This document shows positions 45,224 to 53,771 of a stretch of DNA of 64,000 nucleotides, piece by piece; position 1 is the stretch's first letter; the number at the start of each line of letters is the position of its first letter. A program made the translations under genes and the position numbers. The notes beneath the pieces are model-generated. The model was not told the DNA's origin, made no database searches, and worked only from the letters and a program-made list of their open reading frames with translations. This stretch comes from Paraburkholderia edwinii (lineage in GTDB: Bacteria; Pseudomonadota; Gammaproteobacteria; Burkholderiales; Burkholderiaceae), in contig NZ_CP080095.1 in assembly GCF_019428685.1 (NCBI RefSeq), forward strand, positions 3,720,001-3,784,000. Direction: 5' to 3'.

Positions 45224-47614
45224 TCACTCGTCTTTTTTCCTGTGCGTCCGTTCATGCATCGCTGCGATCAGGGTATGCAGTTGTTCCACACTGAACGGCT
45301 TGCGAAGCGAAGCACATTTGAACCCGAGCTCATTGCGAGACGGCGCGTCGCCCCCCGACGCAAACACTATCCTGATACCTGGATGGCGCTCGACAGCCGC
45401 CCTTGCGAATTCGATTCCAGACTGGCCCGGGAGGACAATATCCGTCAGAAGCACGTCCGGCCTTTCCATCGCCAGCATGGGCATCGCCTCTTCTGCGCTG
45501 CCGGCCTGTTTCACGTCATAGCCCATGTTGATGAGCAATTCGCTGATTGCCTCCCGTGCCGTCCTGTCATCGTCCACGATCAGGATGGAGAGACCTACGG
45601 GCGCATGAGGCGCTCCCGTCGGCGTGAGTCCGGACGGTTGTTCGTCCATCGCCGTGTTCACGTCTTTCCTGCGGGCCGGACCTAGCAACCGGCGAATCTT
45701 CGACGCCAGCTGCTCCCGGCTATAAGGCTTGCTCAACAGGTGAACGCCCGGGTCCAGGCGGCCGCCGTGGACGATCGCATTCTGTGTATAACCTGACGTA
45801 AAAAGAACCTTCAGGTGTGGCAGCAAGCGCGTCGCAAGTCTGGCTAGTTCGGTGCTGCGCATCGTGCCGGGCATCACGACGTCCGTGAACAAGAGGTCGA
45901 TATGGGCGCCGCTTTGCACGATAGCGAGTGCGCTTTGTGCGTCGTTCGCCTTGAGCACCGCATAGCCCAGTTGCCTGAGGGTTTCGACCACGGTTGCCTG
46001 TACGCGCCGGTCGTCCTCGACCACAAGAATGGTCTCGGACCCGCCGGTGAGCGCAACGGGTTCTGCGGGTTCGAGACAGGCCGTGTTCTCCATCGAGCGC
46101 GGCAGATAGATCTTCACGATCGTTCCGTGTCCCGGCTCGCTGTAAATCCTGATATGGCCACCGCTCTGCTTGATGAAGCCATACGCCATGCTCAGACCCA
46201 GACCCGTGCCTTGCCCTTCCGGCTTGGTCGTAAAGAATGGCTCGAAAGCGCGCTCCAGCACGTCGGCGGGCATGCCGGTTCCGGTGTCGGTGATCGCCAG
46301 CAGCACATATTGGCCCTCGCGGACATCCGCGTCGAGTGCACTGTAGTGATCGTCGAGCATGGCGTTCGACAGCTCGAGCGTCAGTTTGCCGCCTTCCGGC
46401 ATGGCGTCGCGGGCGTTGATGGCAAGGTTCAGGACGACATTCTCAAGGTGGTTCGGGTCGACCAGCGTGTTCCACAGTCCGCCAGCAATAACCGTTTCTA
46501 CATTGATGACCTCGCCGAGTGCCCGTCTGAGGAGGTCGTCCATGCTGCGCAGCATGACGGCCAGATTCACGACAACCGGCTGCAGTGCCTGACGGCGCCC
46601 GAACGCCAATAGCTGTGACGCAAGGTTTGCCCCATGCTCGACCGCTTCAATCGCCTTGCCGAGACGCTCTCTTGTCCAGACGTCGCGGCCATGCCGCCCT
46701 TCGAGCAGTTCCAGATTCCCGCGCAAGACCTGCAGCACGTTATTGAAATCGTGCGCCACGCCGCCGGTCAGTTTGCCGAGCGCCTCCATCTTCTGCGACT
46801 GAAGCAGCGCGGCACGCGCCTTTTCGAGCTCTTCGTGGGCGTTCTTTCGCTCGGTCACGTCGCGTGTGATCTTGGCGAAACCGACCAGTTGCCCCTCTTC
46901 ATCGCGGATTGCGTCGATGACGACGTTTGCCCAGAACCGGCTGCCGTCTTTCCTGACGCGCCATCCCTCAGTTTCGAAACGCCCTTCGGTCGCGGCGGTG
47001 GCGAGACTGCGAGCAGGCAGACCTTCAGCCGCATCTTCCGGTGTATAGAACCGGCTGAAATGCGCCCCAATGATTTCGTCCGCCTGATACCCCTTGATGC
47101 GCGCGGCGCCGAGATTCCAGTTGGTTACATGCCCTTCGGGCGACAGCATGAAGATCGAGTAATCGGTCACGCCCTGGACCAGCAGCCGGAAGCGCCGCTC
47201 GCTATCGACGACAGCTTCATAGGCGAGGCGCTTGTCCGTCGTGTCGCGTACGATCTTGCCGAAGCCGATGAATGTGCCGTCTGGCGCGTAGAGTGCCGTG
47301 ATGAGCACGCTGGCCCAGAACCGCGAACCGTCCTTGCGTACGCGCCAGCCTTCCGTATCGTATTGCCCGGACCTACGCGCGATCTCCAGTCCCCGCTGAG
47401 GGACACCGCCGCGCCGGTCCTCCTCTGTGTAGAAAACGGAGAAATTCCGGCCGATTATTTCACCAGGCTCGTAGCCCTTGATGCGTCCGGCGCCGGGGTT
47501 CCAGCTAGCCACGTCTCCCCGCGCGGTCAGCCTGAAGATCGCGTATTCCGAAACGCGCCTGATTAGGGACTGCATCCATGACAGATCGCTATCCTGGTTC
47601 TGATCGTCGTCCAT
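45224..47614 (-). CDS. PAS-PAS-histidine kinase with two receivers, 796 aa
   Basis: The start chosen is MDDDQNQDSDLSWMQSLIRR (47614, GAGAGG upstream), because residues before it look random although the frame is open to 47977. PAS 1 (about 15-128) and PAS 2 (about 135-253) are close repeats (both contain TEGWRVRKDGSRFWA). HisKA has His288 (GGVAHDFNNVLQ). The HATPase domain has N box VLNLAINARDAMPEG, DTGTGMP and GTGLGLS. Receiver 1 has Asp578 (LLFTDVVMPG) and receiver 2 has Asp725 (VLLTDIVLPG). No transmembrane segment, so the kinase is cytosolic. Target regulator not evident nearby. Confidence 0.93.
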   Translation of the reverse strand: MDDDQNQDSDLSWMQSLIRRVSEYAIFRLTARGDVASWNPGAGRIKGYEPGEIIGRNFSVFYTEEDRRGGVPQRGLEIARRSGQYDTEGWRVRKDGSRFWASVLITALYAPDGTFIGFGKIVRDTTDKRLAYEAVVDSERRFRLLVQGVTDYSIFMLSPEGHVTNWNLGAARIKGYQADEIIGAHFSRFYTPEDAAEGLPARSLATAATEGRFETEGWRVRKDGSRFWANVVIDAIRDEEGQLVGFAKITRDVTERKNAHEELEKARAALLQSQKMEALGKLTGGVAHDFNNVLQVLRGNLELLEGRHGRDVWTRERLGKAIEAVEHGANLASQLLAFGRRQALQPVVVNLAVMLRSMDDLLRRALGEVINVETVIAGGLWNTLVDPNHLENVVLNLAINARDAMPEGGKLTLELSNAMLDDHYSALDADVREGQYVLLAITDTGTGMPADVLERAFEPFFTTKPEGQGTGLGLSMAYGFIKQSGGHIRIYSEPGHGTIVKIYLPRSMENTACLEPAEPVALTGGSETILVVEDDRRVQATVVETLRQLGYAVLKANDAQSALAIVQSGAHIDLLFTDVVMPGTMRSTELARLATRLLPHLKVLFTSGYTQNAIVHGGRLDPGVHLLSKPYSREQLASKIRRLLGPARRKDVNTAMDEQPSGLTPTGAPHAPVGLSILIVDDDRTAREAISELLINMGYDVKQAGSAEEAMPMLAMERPDVLLTDIVLPGQSGIEFARAAVERHPGIRIVFASGGDAPSRNELGFKCASLRKPFSVEQLHTLIAAMHERTHRKKDE

Positions 47615-48078
47615 CGGACCTCTCGTTAAAATTTCTGTGGGACAAAGGTCAGCGCTGCGTTTTCCACGTCTGTTCCGGACCGCCCCCCCGGGCGTGGCCT
47701 CGTGCATGGAGGTGACCGGAAACGTGCGGTGGCCTGGCTCGCCACCCGCAAGCCAAGCCAATTTATCAAATTGCGCATCGGGCACAACGCGCAATCGTTG
47801 CGTGCCACCAACCTGAAGTTCGCGAGAAGATAATGGCCAGAACGGTGTCAGCTCATACAGATTTTTTCCGACTGCCCACCAACGATACCGCATATCCAGG
47901 CCACTACTGGTCACTGCGAGTCCGTCGTTCCTGACCCCCTCCGTCCGCTCTCCTGCATCCATACCGGACACAACCAATTATCGTCAACCGGGTTGAGGAC
48001 GAAGCCTGTCCGTCATCACACGATGTTCCGGCTGCCGCGCCGTAGCCCGGCAGCCGGAATGCCCCGCTCGCGCGGCGC
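47615..48078. other. Intergenic, no gene seen
   Basis: The region upstream of the kinase. An open extension of the kinase frame crosses it but has no conserved features. The right end is downstream of the hsp20 pair. Confidence 0.5.
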
Positions 48079-48486
48079 TTATCCGAGGCGCACCTCGATG
48101 CGCCGCGGCTTCGCCTCGTCGCGGCGTGGAATGGCCAGCTTGAGCACGCCGTCCTTCAGAACCGCGTCGATTTGCGACGTGTCGAAGTCCTCGCTGACCG
48201 TGAACCGGCGTGAGAAATACGGCGCGCGTATTTCCGCGTGCGAGAGCCGCAGGTCCGGCGTCACCGGTACGACGGATTCCGCATCGATCGTCAGGCTGCC
48301 GTCGTGAACCCTGATGTCGAGCTTGTCCTTTTGCACGCCCGGCAGGTCGGCCCACACCGTAACAGCATGCGCGTCCTCGACGATATCGACGGCCGGCGTC
48401 AGCGTGACGCGGCGTCGTGCTTCGTCCGGTTCCGCGCGCGTCATTGCGTTCGGGTCGTGCTGGGTGATCTGGGTGTTGTCGCTCAT
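48079..48486 (-). CDS. Hsp20/alpha-crystallin small heat-shock protein (distal)
   Basis: 135 aa, MSDNTQITQHDPNAMTRAEP. Alpha-crystallin domain about 30-125: PAVDIVEDAHAVTVWADLPG, YFSRRFTVSEDFD, and the closing GVLKLAIPRRDEAKPRRIEV (variant of the G-x-L motif plus a short tail without the classical I-x-I). The product would act as an ATP-independent holdase in the cytosol. It lies 12 nt after the first hsp20 gene, so the two are one operon. Confidence 0.93.
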   Translation of the reverse strand: MSDNTQITQHDPNAMTRAEPDEARRRVTLTPAVDIVEDAHAVTVWADLPGVQKDKLDIRVHDGSLTIDAESVVPVTPDLRLSHAEIRAPYFSRRFTVSEDFDTSQIDAVLKDGVLKLAIPRRDEAKPRRIEVRLG

Positions 48487-48498
48487 GATGTCACCTCT

Positions 48499-48936
48499 TC
48501 ATTCAACGGTAATGGCACGGGGCTTCGACGCCTCGCGCTTGCCCACGGTAATCAGCAGGCACCCATCGGTGTAGCGCGCGTGCACCTTGTCGGGATCGGC
48601 CTGTTGCGGCAGTTCGATGACCCGCCGGAAGCTGCCGGTGAAGCGCTCCTGCGCGTACTGACGCGTGCCTTCCGGCAAGGGTTGCAGTGTGGACCGCTCG
48701 CCGGCAATCGACAGCAGGCCCTTGTCGATAGAGATATCGAGTTTCGCGGGATCGACGCCAGGCGCGAACGCCACGATCTCGATCGTGCTGTCGGTCGTGC
48801 CGACGTTGATGTGAGGAAAGGTGCCCATCCGGCTTGAACGAAGGCTGGAAGGAAAGCCTTCGAAGAGGCCCGACATCTGCCGCTGCAGCCGGTCGAGCTC
48901 GCCAAACAGGTCGGTTCGAAAATAGAGATCACTCAT
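48499..48936 (-). CDS. Hsp20/alpha-crystallin small heat-shock protein (proximal)
   Basis: 145 aa from MSDLYFRTDLFGELDRLQ, with GAGGAG upstream; earlier in-frame starts are not supported. Alpha-crystallin domain: HINVGTTDSTIEIVAFAPGV, GERSTLQPLPEGTRQYAQER, GSFRRVIELPQQ, and DGCLLITVGKREASKPRAIT. First gene of the hsp20 operon; small heat-shock proteins often work as mixed oligomers of such pairs. Confidence 0.93.
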   Translation of the reverse strand: MSDLYFRTDLFGELDRLQRQMSGLFEGFPSSLRSSRMGTFPHINVGTTDSTIEIVAFAPGVDPAKLDISIDKGLLSIAGERSTLQPLPEGTRQYAQERFTGSFRRVIELPQQADPDKVHARYTDGCLLITVGKREASKPRAITVE

Positions 48937-49080
48937 GGTTGCTTGCTCCTCTGACGGCGGGGAGACGAACCGGCGTACGCGCTTCAGTCCGGTTGTCCCC
49001 GTGCCACGGACAATCAAGGGTTGAAACACACAGCGTTCATGTGCGGGAGCACTGCCGAACGGCTGCCTGAGCGTTACGGA

Positions 49081-49108
49081 AAATATGAGGGGTCACCGGG
49101 ATTTCAAG
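49081..49108 (-). promoter_or_regulatory. Candidate sigma32 (heat-shock) promoter for the hsp20 operon
   Basis: On the minus strand CCCTTGAAA (-35; CTTGAA at 49103-49108) is followed, about 11 bases later, by CCCTCATATT (-10 region, about 49081-49091), close to the sigma32 pattern CTTGAA...CCCCATNT. It lies about 150 nt upstream of the first hsp20 ATG. Confidence 0.6.
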
Positions 49109-49135
49109 GGGGGCACCAGACTGAAAAATTCGCCC

Positions 49136-49163
49136 TTGAAATTGCGTCGGCGGTCCATACACT
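49136..49163 (+). promoter_or_regulatory. Candidate promoter for the 49195 gene
   Basis: TTGAAA (49136-49141), a 16-nt spacer and TACACT (49158-49163) fit a sigma70-type promoter. CCCTTGAAA also resembles a heat-shock -35. It is back-to-back with the hsp20 promoter, 28 nt apart. Confidence 0.45.
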
Positions 49164-49194
49164 AGCGCTCGAAAAAACAGCACGGAGCGACGCC

Positions 49195-49578
49195 ATGGAA
49201 TTCGACACGGGCTGGAAAACGTTGGGCAGACATCGGATCAGGTTGCGTTCAACGAAAGGCTTTCCGACCAGGGTGATGCGGCGGCTGGCCGACGTGACAC
49301 GCCTTGCGATCGACAACAACATGAGCGCGCGTGCGCGCATCGTCGATATCGTGTTCCGGCTGGAAAGGGCTTATGACATCACGGTCGGAACGACACTGGC
49401 GGAAGACCGGCTGTGTGCGCCACAACTGGAGAGCGCGATTGCCACAGTCATGGGCCTGCTGCCCGACCAGGTCAACGTTGACGTGCAGGTCGTCACGCAG
49501 GAGGAAGTTGACCTGAACTTTGGCGTGTACGAACGAGCGCTTGCCGAAAAACTCGGAGTAATACCGCCACTCCAGTAA
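49195..49578 (+). CDS. Hypothetical protein, 127 aa
   Basis: The start MEFDTGWKTLGRHRIRLRST has CGGAG upstream. It is a soluble alpha/beta-looking protein with an Arg-rich N-terminal third, a helix VMRRLADVTRLAIDNNMSA, an acidic middle (VGTTLAEDRLCAPQLES) and a tail VDVQVVTQEEVDLNFGVYER. No domain recognised. Divergent from the hsp20 operon and possibly heat-responsive by position. Confidence 0.65.
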   Translation: MEFDTGWKTLGRHRIRLRSTKGFPTRVMRRLADVTRLAIDNNMSARARIVDIVFRLERAYDITVGTTLAEDRLCAPQLESAIATVMGLLPDQVNVDVQVVTQEEVDLNFGVYERALAEKLGVIPPLQ

Positions 49579-49674
49579 AGCCGCCTGGGGCTGGACACCG
49601 GCGAAGCAGGCAGCACGCGCCCGCTTCGCCGCTTGGCTGTCGCCGTCTGGCCGGGCGATGCCTGTCGCACTTCA

Positions 49675-50163
49675 CTACCTGCCCAGTGCTTCCGCGGCAA
49701 TCTTTTCTTCGGCCGGCAGCGTCAGCTTCTCGTCGGTAGCCTTTTCTTCCTTGAGCGTCTGAAGCAGCAGCGTGACCGCGTGCGTTTCACCGAGCTGTTT
49801 GGCCAGCGCGATCAGCGATCCGTAGGCGGCAATTTCGTAGTGCTCGACCTTTTGTGCGGCCGCAATCAGGGCAGCGTCCAGCACCGGGCCCCTTTCAATT
49901 TCGTCGATCTGCTCCTGGCCCTCCTCGATCAGGCCTTCCATCGCCACGCATTTAACGCGCTTGAGACGGATCCCGCAGCTTTCCACCACCTGATCTATCC
50001 GCTCGATCTGACCTTGGGTTTCTTCCAGATGAGTGATGAACGCCGCGCTCAGATCGGCGTGGCCCGCGGCGCGGGAAAGTTTGGGCAGCGACTTGGTCAT
50101 CTGTTTTTCCGCGCTATCGGAAAGGGAATGAACAAAAAGATCGTTGATTGACTTGACTGTCAT
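49675..50163 (-). CDS. yciF: YciF-type ferritin-like protein (DUF892), third copy
   Basis: 162 aa, start MTVKSINDLFVHSLSDSAEK. It matches copy A throughout (KVEHYEIAAYGSLIALAKQL, LLQTLKEEKATDEKL) but lacks two residues (IY) in the first helix, where copies A and B have SDIYSAEKQ. It is 52 nt downstream of the third catalase. With copy B broken, this and copy A are the two apparently intact yciF genes. Confidence 0.93.
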   Translation of the reverse strand: MTVKSINDLFVHSLSDSAEKQMTKSLPKLSRAAGHADLSAAFITHLEETQGQIERIDQVVESCGIRLKRVKCVAMEGLIEEGQEQIDEIERGPVLDAALIAAAQKVEHYEIAAYGSLIALAKQLGETHAVTLLLQTLKEEKATDEKLTLPAEEKIAAEALGR

Positions 50164-50215
50164 GATGGGTTCCCATTGACGAATAGGGGTGAGGCGGTGA
50201 CCGGCGGTCCGGTCT

Positions 50216-51124
50216 TTAGCGTTTCGGTGCGGGTGCGTCAGATTCTTCGACGCCGACGCCTGACGGATCGCTACCCAGTTCCGCACCAGTTGCCGGATCG
50301 CTCGACGGGTCCGATTGCAGCCGCCCGGACATCTCCGTGAGCGCCGACTCTTCCGCGGCATCGAGGCCAACCCATGCATTGCCGTCGCCACCGTCCACCG
50401 CCGGTTCGCCCTGCTGCATCGACAGCCCGGTGCCGCTGTTCCACGGCGCCTGCACGACATCGCCACCGTGCGACATCTTGAAGTAGGTGCTCGGGAATTC
50501 CGGTATCGGGGGCGCCTTGCCCGGCGGGAAGTTGGGCGTAATCGCATACAGCGCCTTCTCAAAGGACTTCTGATGCGCGACCTCGCGGGTCATCAGAAAC
50601 CCCAGCGCATCGCGGATGCCCGCGTCGTCAGTCACGTTGATCAATCGTTCGTAGACGATTTTCGCGCGGGCCTCCGCGGCAATGTTCGAGCGCAGGTCGG
50701 CGGTCGGCTCGCCGATCGTGTCAATGTACGCGGCGCTCCACGGCACGCCGCCTGAGTTGGTGAGCGGCGGCCCACCGCCGTACAGGAGTTGCGTCACATG
50801 GCTGTCGTTGCCTGGGCCATTGAGTTTGCGGTAGAGCTCCGCCTGACCGTCCACCGCTTCGGCCAGTTCTCCTTTCGCGCCGCGGTTAAGCATCGCGACG
50901 AGGCAACCGATGATCTCAAGGTGACTGAGTTCCTCGGTCGCAATGTCGTACAGCATGTCCTTGCGACCCGGGTCCTCCTCGGCCACTGCCTGGGTGAAAT
51001 AGCGCATGGCGGCGGCGAGTTCGCCTTGTGGTCCGCCGAACTGTTCGAGCATCAGGTTCGCGAGTCCGGGATTCGTTGCGCTGACGCGCACCGTGTATTG
51101 CAACCGTCTGTTGTGCATGAACAT
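50216..51124 (-). CDS. katN: Manganese catalase, third copy
   Basis: 302 aa, MFMHNRRLQYTVRVSATNPG. The metal ligands are conserved (GPQGE, EELSHLE, AAEARAK, EVAHQKSFEK). It is clearly more diverged from copies A and B than they are from each other, with a longer acidic tail (SDPSGVGVEESDAPAPKR). Its C-terminal coding end lies just before the yciF ribosome site, so the two form an operon. Confidence 0.95.
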   Translation of the reverse strand: MFMHNRRLQYTVRVSATNPGLANLMLEQFGGPQGELAAAMRYFTQAVAEEDPGRKDMLYDIATEELSHLEIIGCLVAMLNRGAKGELAEAVDGQAELYRKLNGPGNDSHVTQLLYGGGPPLTNSGGVPWSAAYIDTIGEPTADLRSNIAAEARAKIVYERLINVTDDAGIRDALGFLMTREVAHQKSFEKALYAITPNFPPGKAPPIPEFPSTYFKMSHGGDVVQAPWNSGTGLSMQQGEPAVDGGDGNAWVGLDAAEESALTEMSGRLQSDPSSDPATGAELGSDPSGVGVEESDAPAPKR

Positions 51125-51315
51125 GAGAGCCTCCCTCTGGTTGGGCAACGACATCGCGCATGGCCTGTGCCTGAAACGGGCCCTTGGTCGACTCGCGCGT
51201 GCTTCATCGCGGGTCAGCAAATGCAACCGACGACCTCATGCCGGCGCGCCGCGCTGGCCGTCTGCGGCACGGCGATTGCGGTTATGGAGATGCCTTTAAC
51301 CGAGCGAGGTGAGCC

Positions 51316-51537
51316 ATGGCAACGCAACGTGATATGCAACGCACTCCTGATAACCGGCCAGACGCGGGAGACCCGCGCGAGGAAGACGACTCGCCCGCGA
51401 CCGGGGTCGGAAAAGATGACGACGCAGATGTCCCCGGCACCAATCCGGACGACGACGTGCCGGACGAGGAGACGCCGGCAGAGCCGTCGCCCGGTGACGC
51501 TAATCCGGACAAACCGGCGTCGCAGAACCGGCCGTAG
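51316..51537 (+). CDS. Acidic, disordered 73-aa protein
   Basis: MATQRDMQRTPDNRPDAGDP, then runs of Asp/Glu/Pro (DDDADVPGTNPDDDVPDEET). No hydrophobic core, so intrinsically disordered. It has a GAGGTGAG leader and is divergent from the third catalase. Function unknown. Confidence 0.6.
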   Translation: MATQRDMQRTPDNRPDAGDPREEDDSPATGVGKDDDADVPGTNPDDDVPDEETPAEPSPGDANPDKPASQNRP

Positions 51538-51613
51538 GCCACAAGCCGCGTGCATCTGTTTGTACGCGGGCAATGAGTGAAATTTGCAGGATGGGCAGAA
51601 TCAGGGAGGACGT

Positions 51614-51895
51614 ATGGATGCCGGGAAGAAGGTGTACAGAGCGGTCATTGCATCGCTGGTCTGTGCTGCGATCGCAGGTGCGGCGTTCGCAGAAGGTGCC
51701 GGCGGGGGCGGAGGAAACGGCGGCGGTGCGGGAGGGAGCGCCGGCCAGGGCGGGACCGGCATGAGTACGCCAAACGCCCACGGGACGACCGGCAGCACGT
51801 CGGGCTCGAAGGGCAACGACACGATGAAGTCACAGTCGCGCACGGCTGCGCCAGCAAAGGGTGCTTCCGGCGCGGCCGCCTCGTCGGCGCAGTAG
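51614..51895 (+). CDS. Secreted Gly/Ser-rich small protein, 93 aa
   Basis: The start MDAGKKVYRAVIASLVCAAI has GGGAGGA upstream. A signal peptide ends AGAAFA; the mature part is Gly-rich (GAGGGGGNGGGAGGSAGQGG) then Ser/Thr/Ala-rich. Probably periplasmic or exported and disordered. Function unknown. Confidence 0.65.
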   Translation: MDAGKKVYRAVIASLVCAAIAGAAFAEGAGGGGGNGGGAGGSAGQGGTGMSTPNAHGTTGSTSGSKGNDTMKSQSRTAAPAKGASGAAASSAQ

Positions 51896-51950
51896 GTGGC
51901 CGCGGCCGCTGGCAGTAGTAAAGAGCAACAAGCCGTCGGGAGCCCAAGCC

Positions 51951-52427
51951 GTGGCAAAAGTGTTACTGGTCGACGATGACGCCGAAAATCTGTCAGCGCT
52001 TCAAGGCGCACTCGAAAGCGACGGTCACGAGGTGGCCGTCGCTCGCGACGCGTCCGCGGCTATGGCGATCCTGAATGGCGCACCCATCCAGTGCGTGGTC
52101 ACCGACCTTGAAATGCCTGGGACTGACGGCGCACAGTTTTCCCGGCAGATCCGGACGCACCCCGTGCACCGCGACCTGCCCATCGTCATGCTCTCGGCCG
52201 CGCCCGAGCCATCGGTCGATGGCGTCCGGTACTGGACGCACTTCATCCGTAAACCGGCGAGTTTCGCACGGCTCGCGGCTGCCGTTGCGGCCGAAGCTGG
52301 TACACGCGCCGGTACCCACGCCGCTTCGCCACGCCCGAAGTCCGGCGTCCTCGCGCGGGTTGCCCTGCAGTGCCAGACTCCGTGCGCTTCAAGATGGCAG
52401 CCGGTGCATGCTGCGAGCTGGCCGTGA
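51951..52427 (+). CDS. Single-domain response regulator, 158 aa
   Basis: A GTG start at 51951 places VAKVLLVDDDAENLSALQGA at the N-terminus. Receiver features: acidic DDD, phospho-acceptor Asp in QCVVTDLEMPG (near residue 52), Ser/Thr in VMLSAAP, and Lys in FIRKPAS. The tail after residue 115 is unstructured. There is no output domain, so it could relay phosphate from the hybrid kinases in this window (inference). Confidence 0.85.
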   Translation: MAKVLLVDDDAENLSALQGALESDGHEVAVARDASAAMAILNGAPIQCVVTDLEMPGTDGAQFSRQIRTHPVHRDLPIVMLSAAPEPSVDGVRYWTHFIRKPASFARLAAAVAAEAGTRAGTHAASPRPKSGVLARVALQCQTPCASRWQPVHAASWP

Positions 52428-52614
52428 CGAGCACGGTTGCATTGGATTGCGGATGACCGCGTTAACTGCGCGACGACAGCACGATAGAATGGGGGTATCC
52501 GACGACGTCGATGCCCCGCGTCGGCGAGACCTTCGCGCATTCCCGGTAGCTGTCATCGCGCGCGGGATACTGACAGCGCGCTTCCACGTCTGGATTCCCA
52601 AGGGACGATTCCCC

Positions 52615-53001
52615 ATGGCTGAGGTAAACCAGTCAGATGTCTATCGCGGTTTCATCGCCTGCCTGAACCGGCAGGACTGGGCGACGCTCGAACACTTTGT
52701 CGCCAATGATCTGAAGTACAACGACAAACAGATCGGACTTTCAGGCTATCGCAAACTGCTTACCCGGTTTTGCGATGAAATCCCGGATGTGTACTTTGAA
52801 CTGGCGAAGGTCGTATCGCAGCCCCCTCTTCTCGCGAGCCGGCTGGTTTTTAACTGCACGCCACGGGGCACATTCCTTGGACTGCCCGTGCGCGGAAAGC
52901 GCATCTCGTTTGCGGAGAATGCCATTTACGTGTTCCAGGATGACAGGATCCGCGAGGTATGGTCGGTACTCGACAAGACCGCTATTGAAGCGCAGCTGTG
53001 A
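52615..53001 (+). CDS. SnoaL-like / ester-cyclase family protein, 128 aa
   Basis: MAEVNQSDVYRGFIACLNRQ, DWATLEHFVANDLKYNDKQI, DVYFELAKVV, RLVFNCTPRGTFLGLPVRGK, and IYVFQDDRIREVWSVLDKTA form an NTF2-like fold of the SnoaL type. Members bind or convert small molecules, and many have unknown substrates. No pathway neighbours here. Confidence 0.82.
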   Translation: MAEVNQSDVYRGFIACLNRQDWATLEHFVANDLKYNDKQIGLSGYRKLLTRFCDEIPDVYFELAKVVSQPPLLASRLVFNCTPRGTFLGLPVRGKRISFAENAIYVFQDDRIREVWSVLDKTAIEAQL

Positions 53002-53159
53002 CGTGCCGGCTGTCGACCATGATGTGGCGTCACTCGCATCAGGTATTGCCCAATAGAACGGACCGAGGCACTGCTCACCGGCACTTCCCGTAACAGGCCA
53101 GCCTGGCACGTCAGATGCGCATTGCGCAGGCGTCATCACCTGCGTTTAACGGGGGCGTC

Positions 53160-53414
53160 ATGCGTCAATCGTGCGAAGCCTATCGCGGGTACGCGATTGA
53201 AGTGCGGGTGGCAGTAAGCCGTGCCCTCTCGTTCAGTGGCATCCAGCGCCGTTACACGGTGTGGTGGGCGGTCTGCGCGCGAGACGGTCTGCTCGCTACC
53301 GTTGAAAGCTTTCCCGAGCGTCTTGACTTCGTTTCCCCAGACCGGGCTTTCGACTATGGAGAAAAGCGCGCACGGGCGTTCATTGACTGCAGGCTGGCCT
53401 GCGAGCCGGATTGA
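53160..53414 (+). CDS. YRG-motif small protein, 84 aa
   Basis: MRQSCEAYRGYAIEVRVAVS, then QRRYTVWWAVCARDGLLATV, SFPERLDFVS and DYGEKRARAFIDCRLACEPD. Same layout as 30422 and 43872 (R-x-Y-x-V-x-W; a P-x-x-L/V-D/N-F element; a helix ending with A-F-x-D-C). It is the closest gene to the left end of the IS66 element. Confidence 0.7.
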   Translation: MRQSCEAYRGYAIEVRVAVSRALSFSGIQRRYTVWWAVCARDGLLATVESFPERLDFVSPDRAFDYGEKRARAFIDCRLACEPD

Positions 53415-53716
53415 CAGGGACGGGCGGCGGCACATATCGCGGTGTGCTCAGTTCGTATGCACCAGCCTCAGCACGCCAGGCATGGGCTAACCGACACGTT
53501 GCCGACACGCCACGACGCAATGCGACTTTGCGTTATCGGCCGGTAACAATCCCTTAACTGACGTTCGGATCTCAGGAGTGAGCGACCGCTTGTGGCCGGC
53601 TACTGCCTGACGCGTCGCCCGTAGTCGACCCCGAGCGGTCAGTCGACTTTCCCGAAAGCGGCCGCTCCATCCAGCTTTGCACGTGGCCATTGTCGACAGT
53701 TGCCCCTCCAGTTCCC

Positions 53717-53737
53717 GTAAGCGGTGGATCAGTACCG
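53717..53737 (+). repeat. IS66 left terminal inverted repeat
   Basis: GTAAGCGGTGGATCAGTACC begins the element; with the following G it matches the right end at 15-16 of 21 positions. Confidence 0.75.
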
Positions 53738-53771
53738 TGGCGAATGACGTTGACGCGCGCGAGACCAGCGG

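Noticed and set aside
47615..47977. N-terminal extension of the PAS-PAS kinase
   Set aside because: The frame is open but the residues show no domain, and a good ribosome site precedes the Met at 47614.
49675..50562. 295-codon frame joining the third yciF with upstream sequence
   Set aside because: Its first half is an out-of-frame reading of the catalase gene; only the yciF part from 50163 is real.
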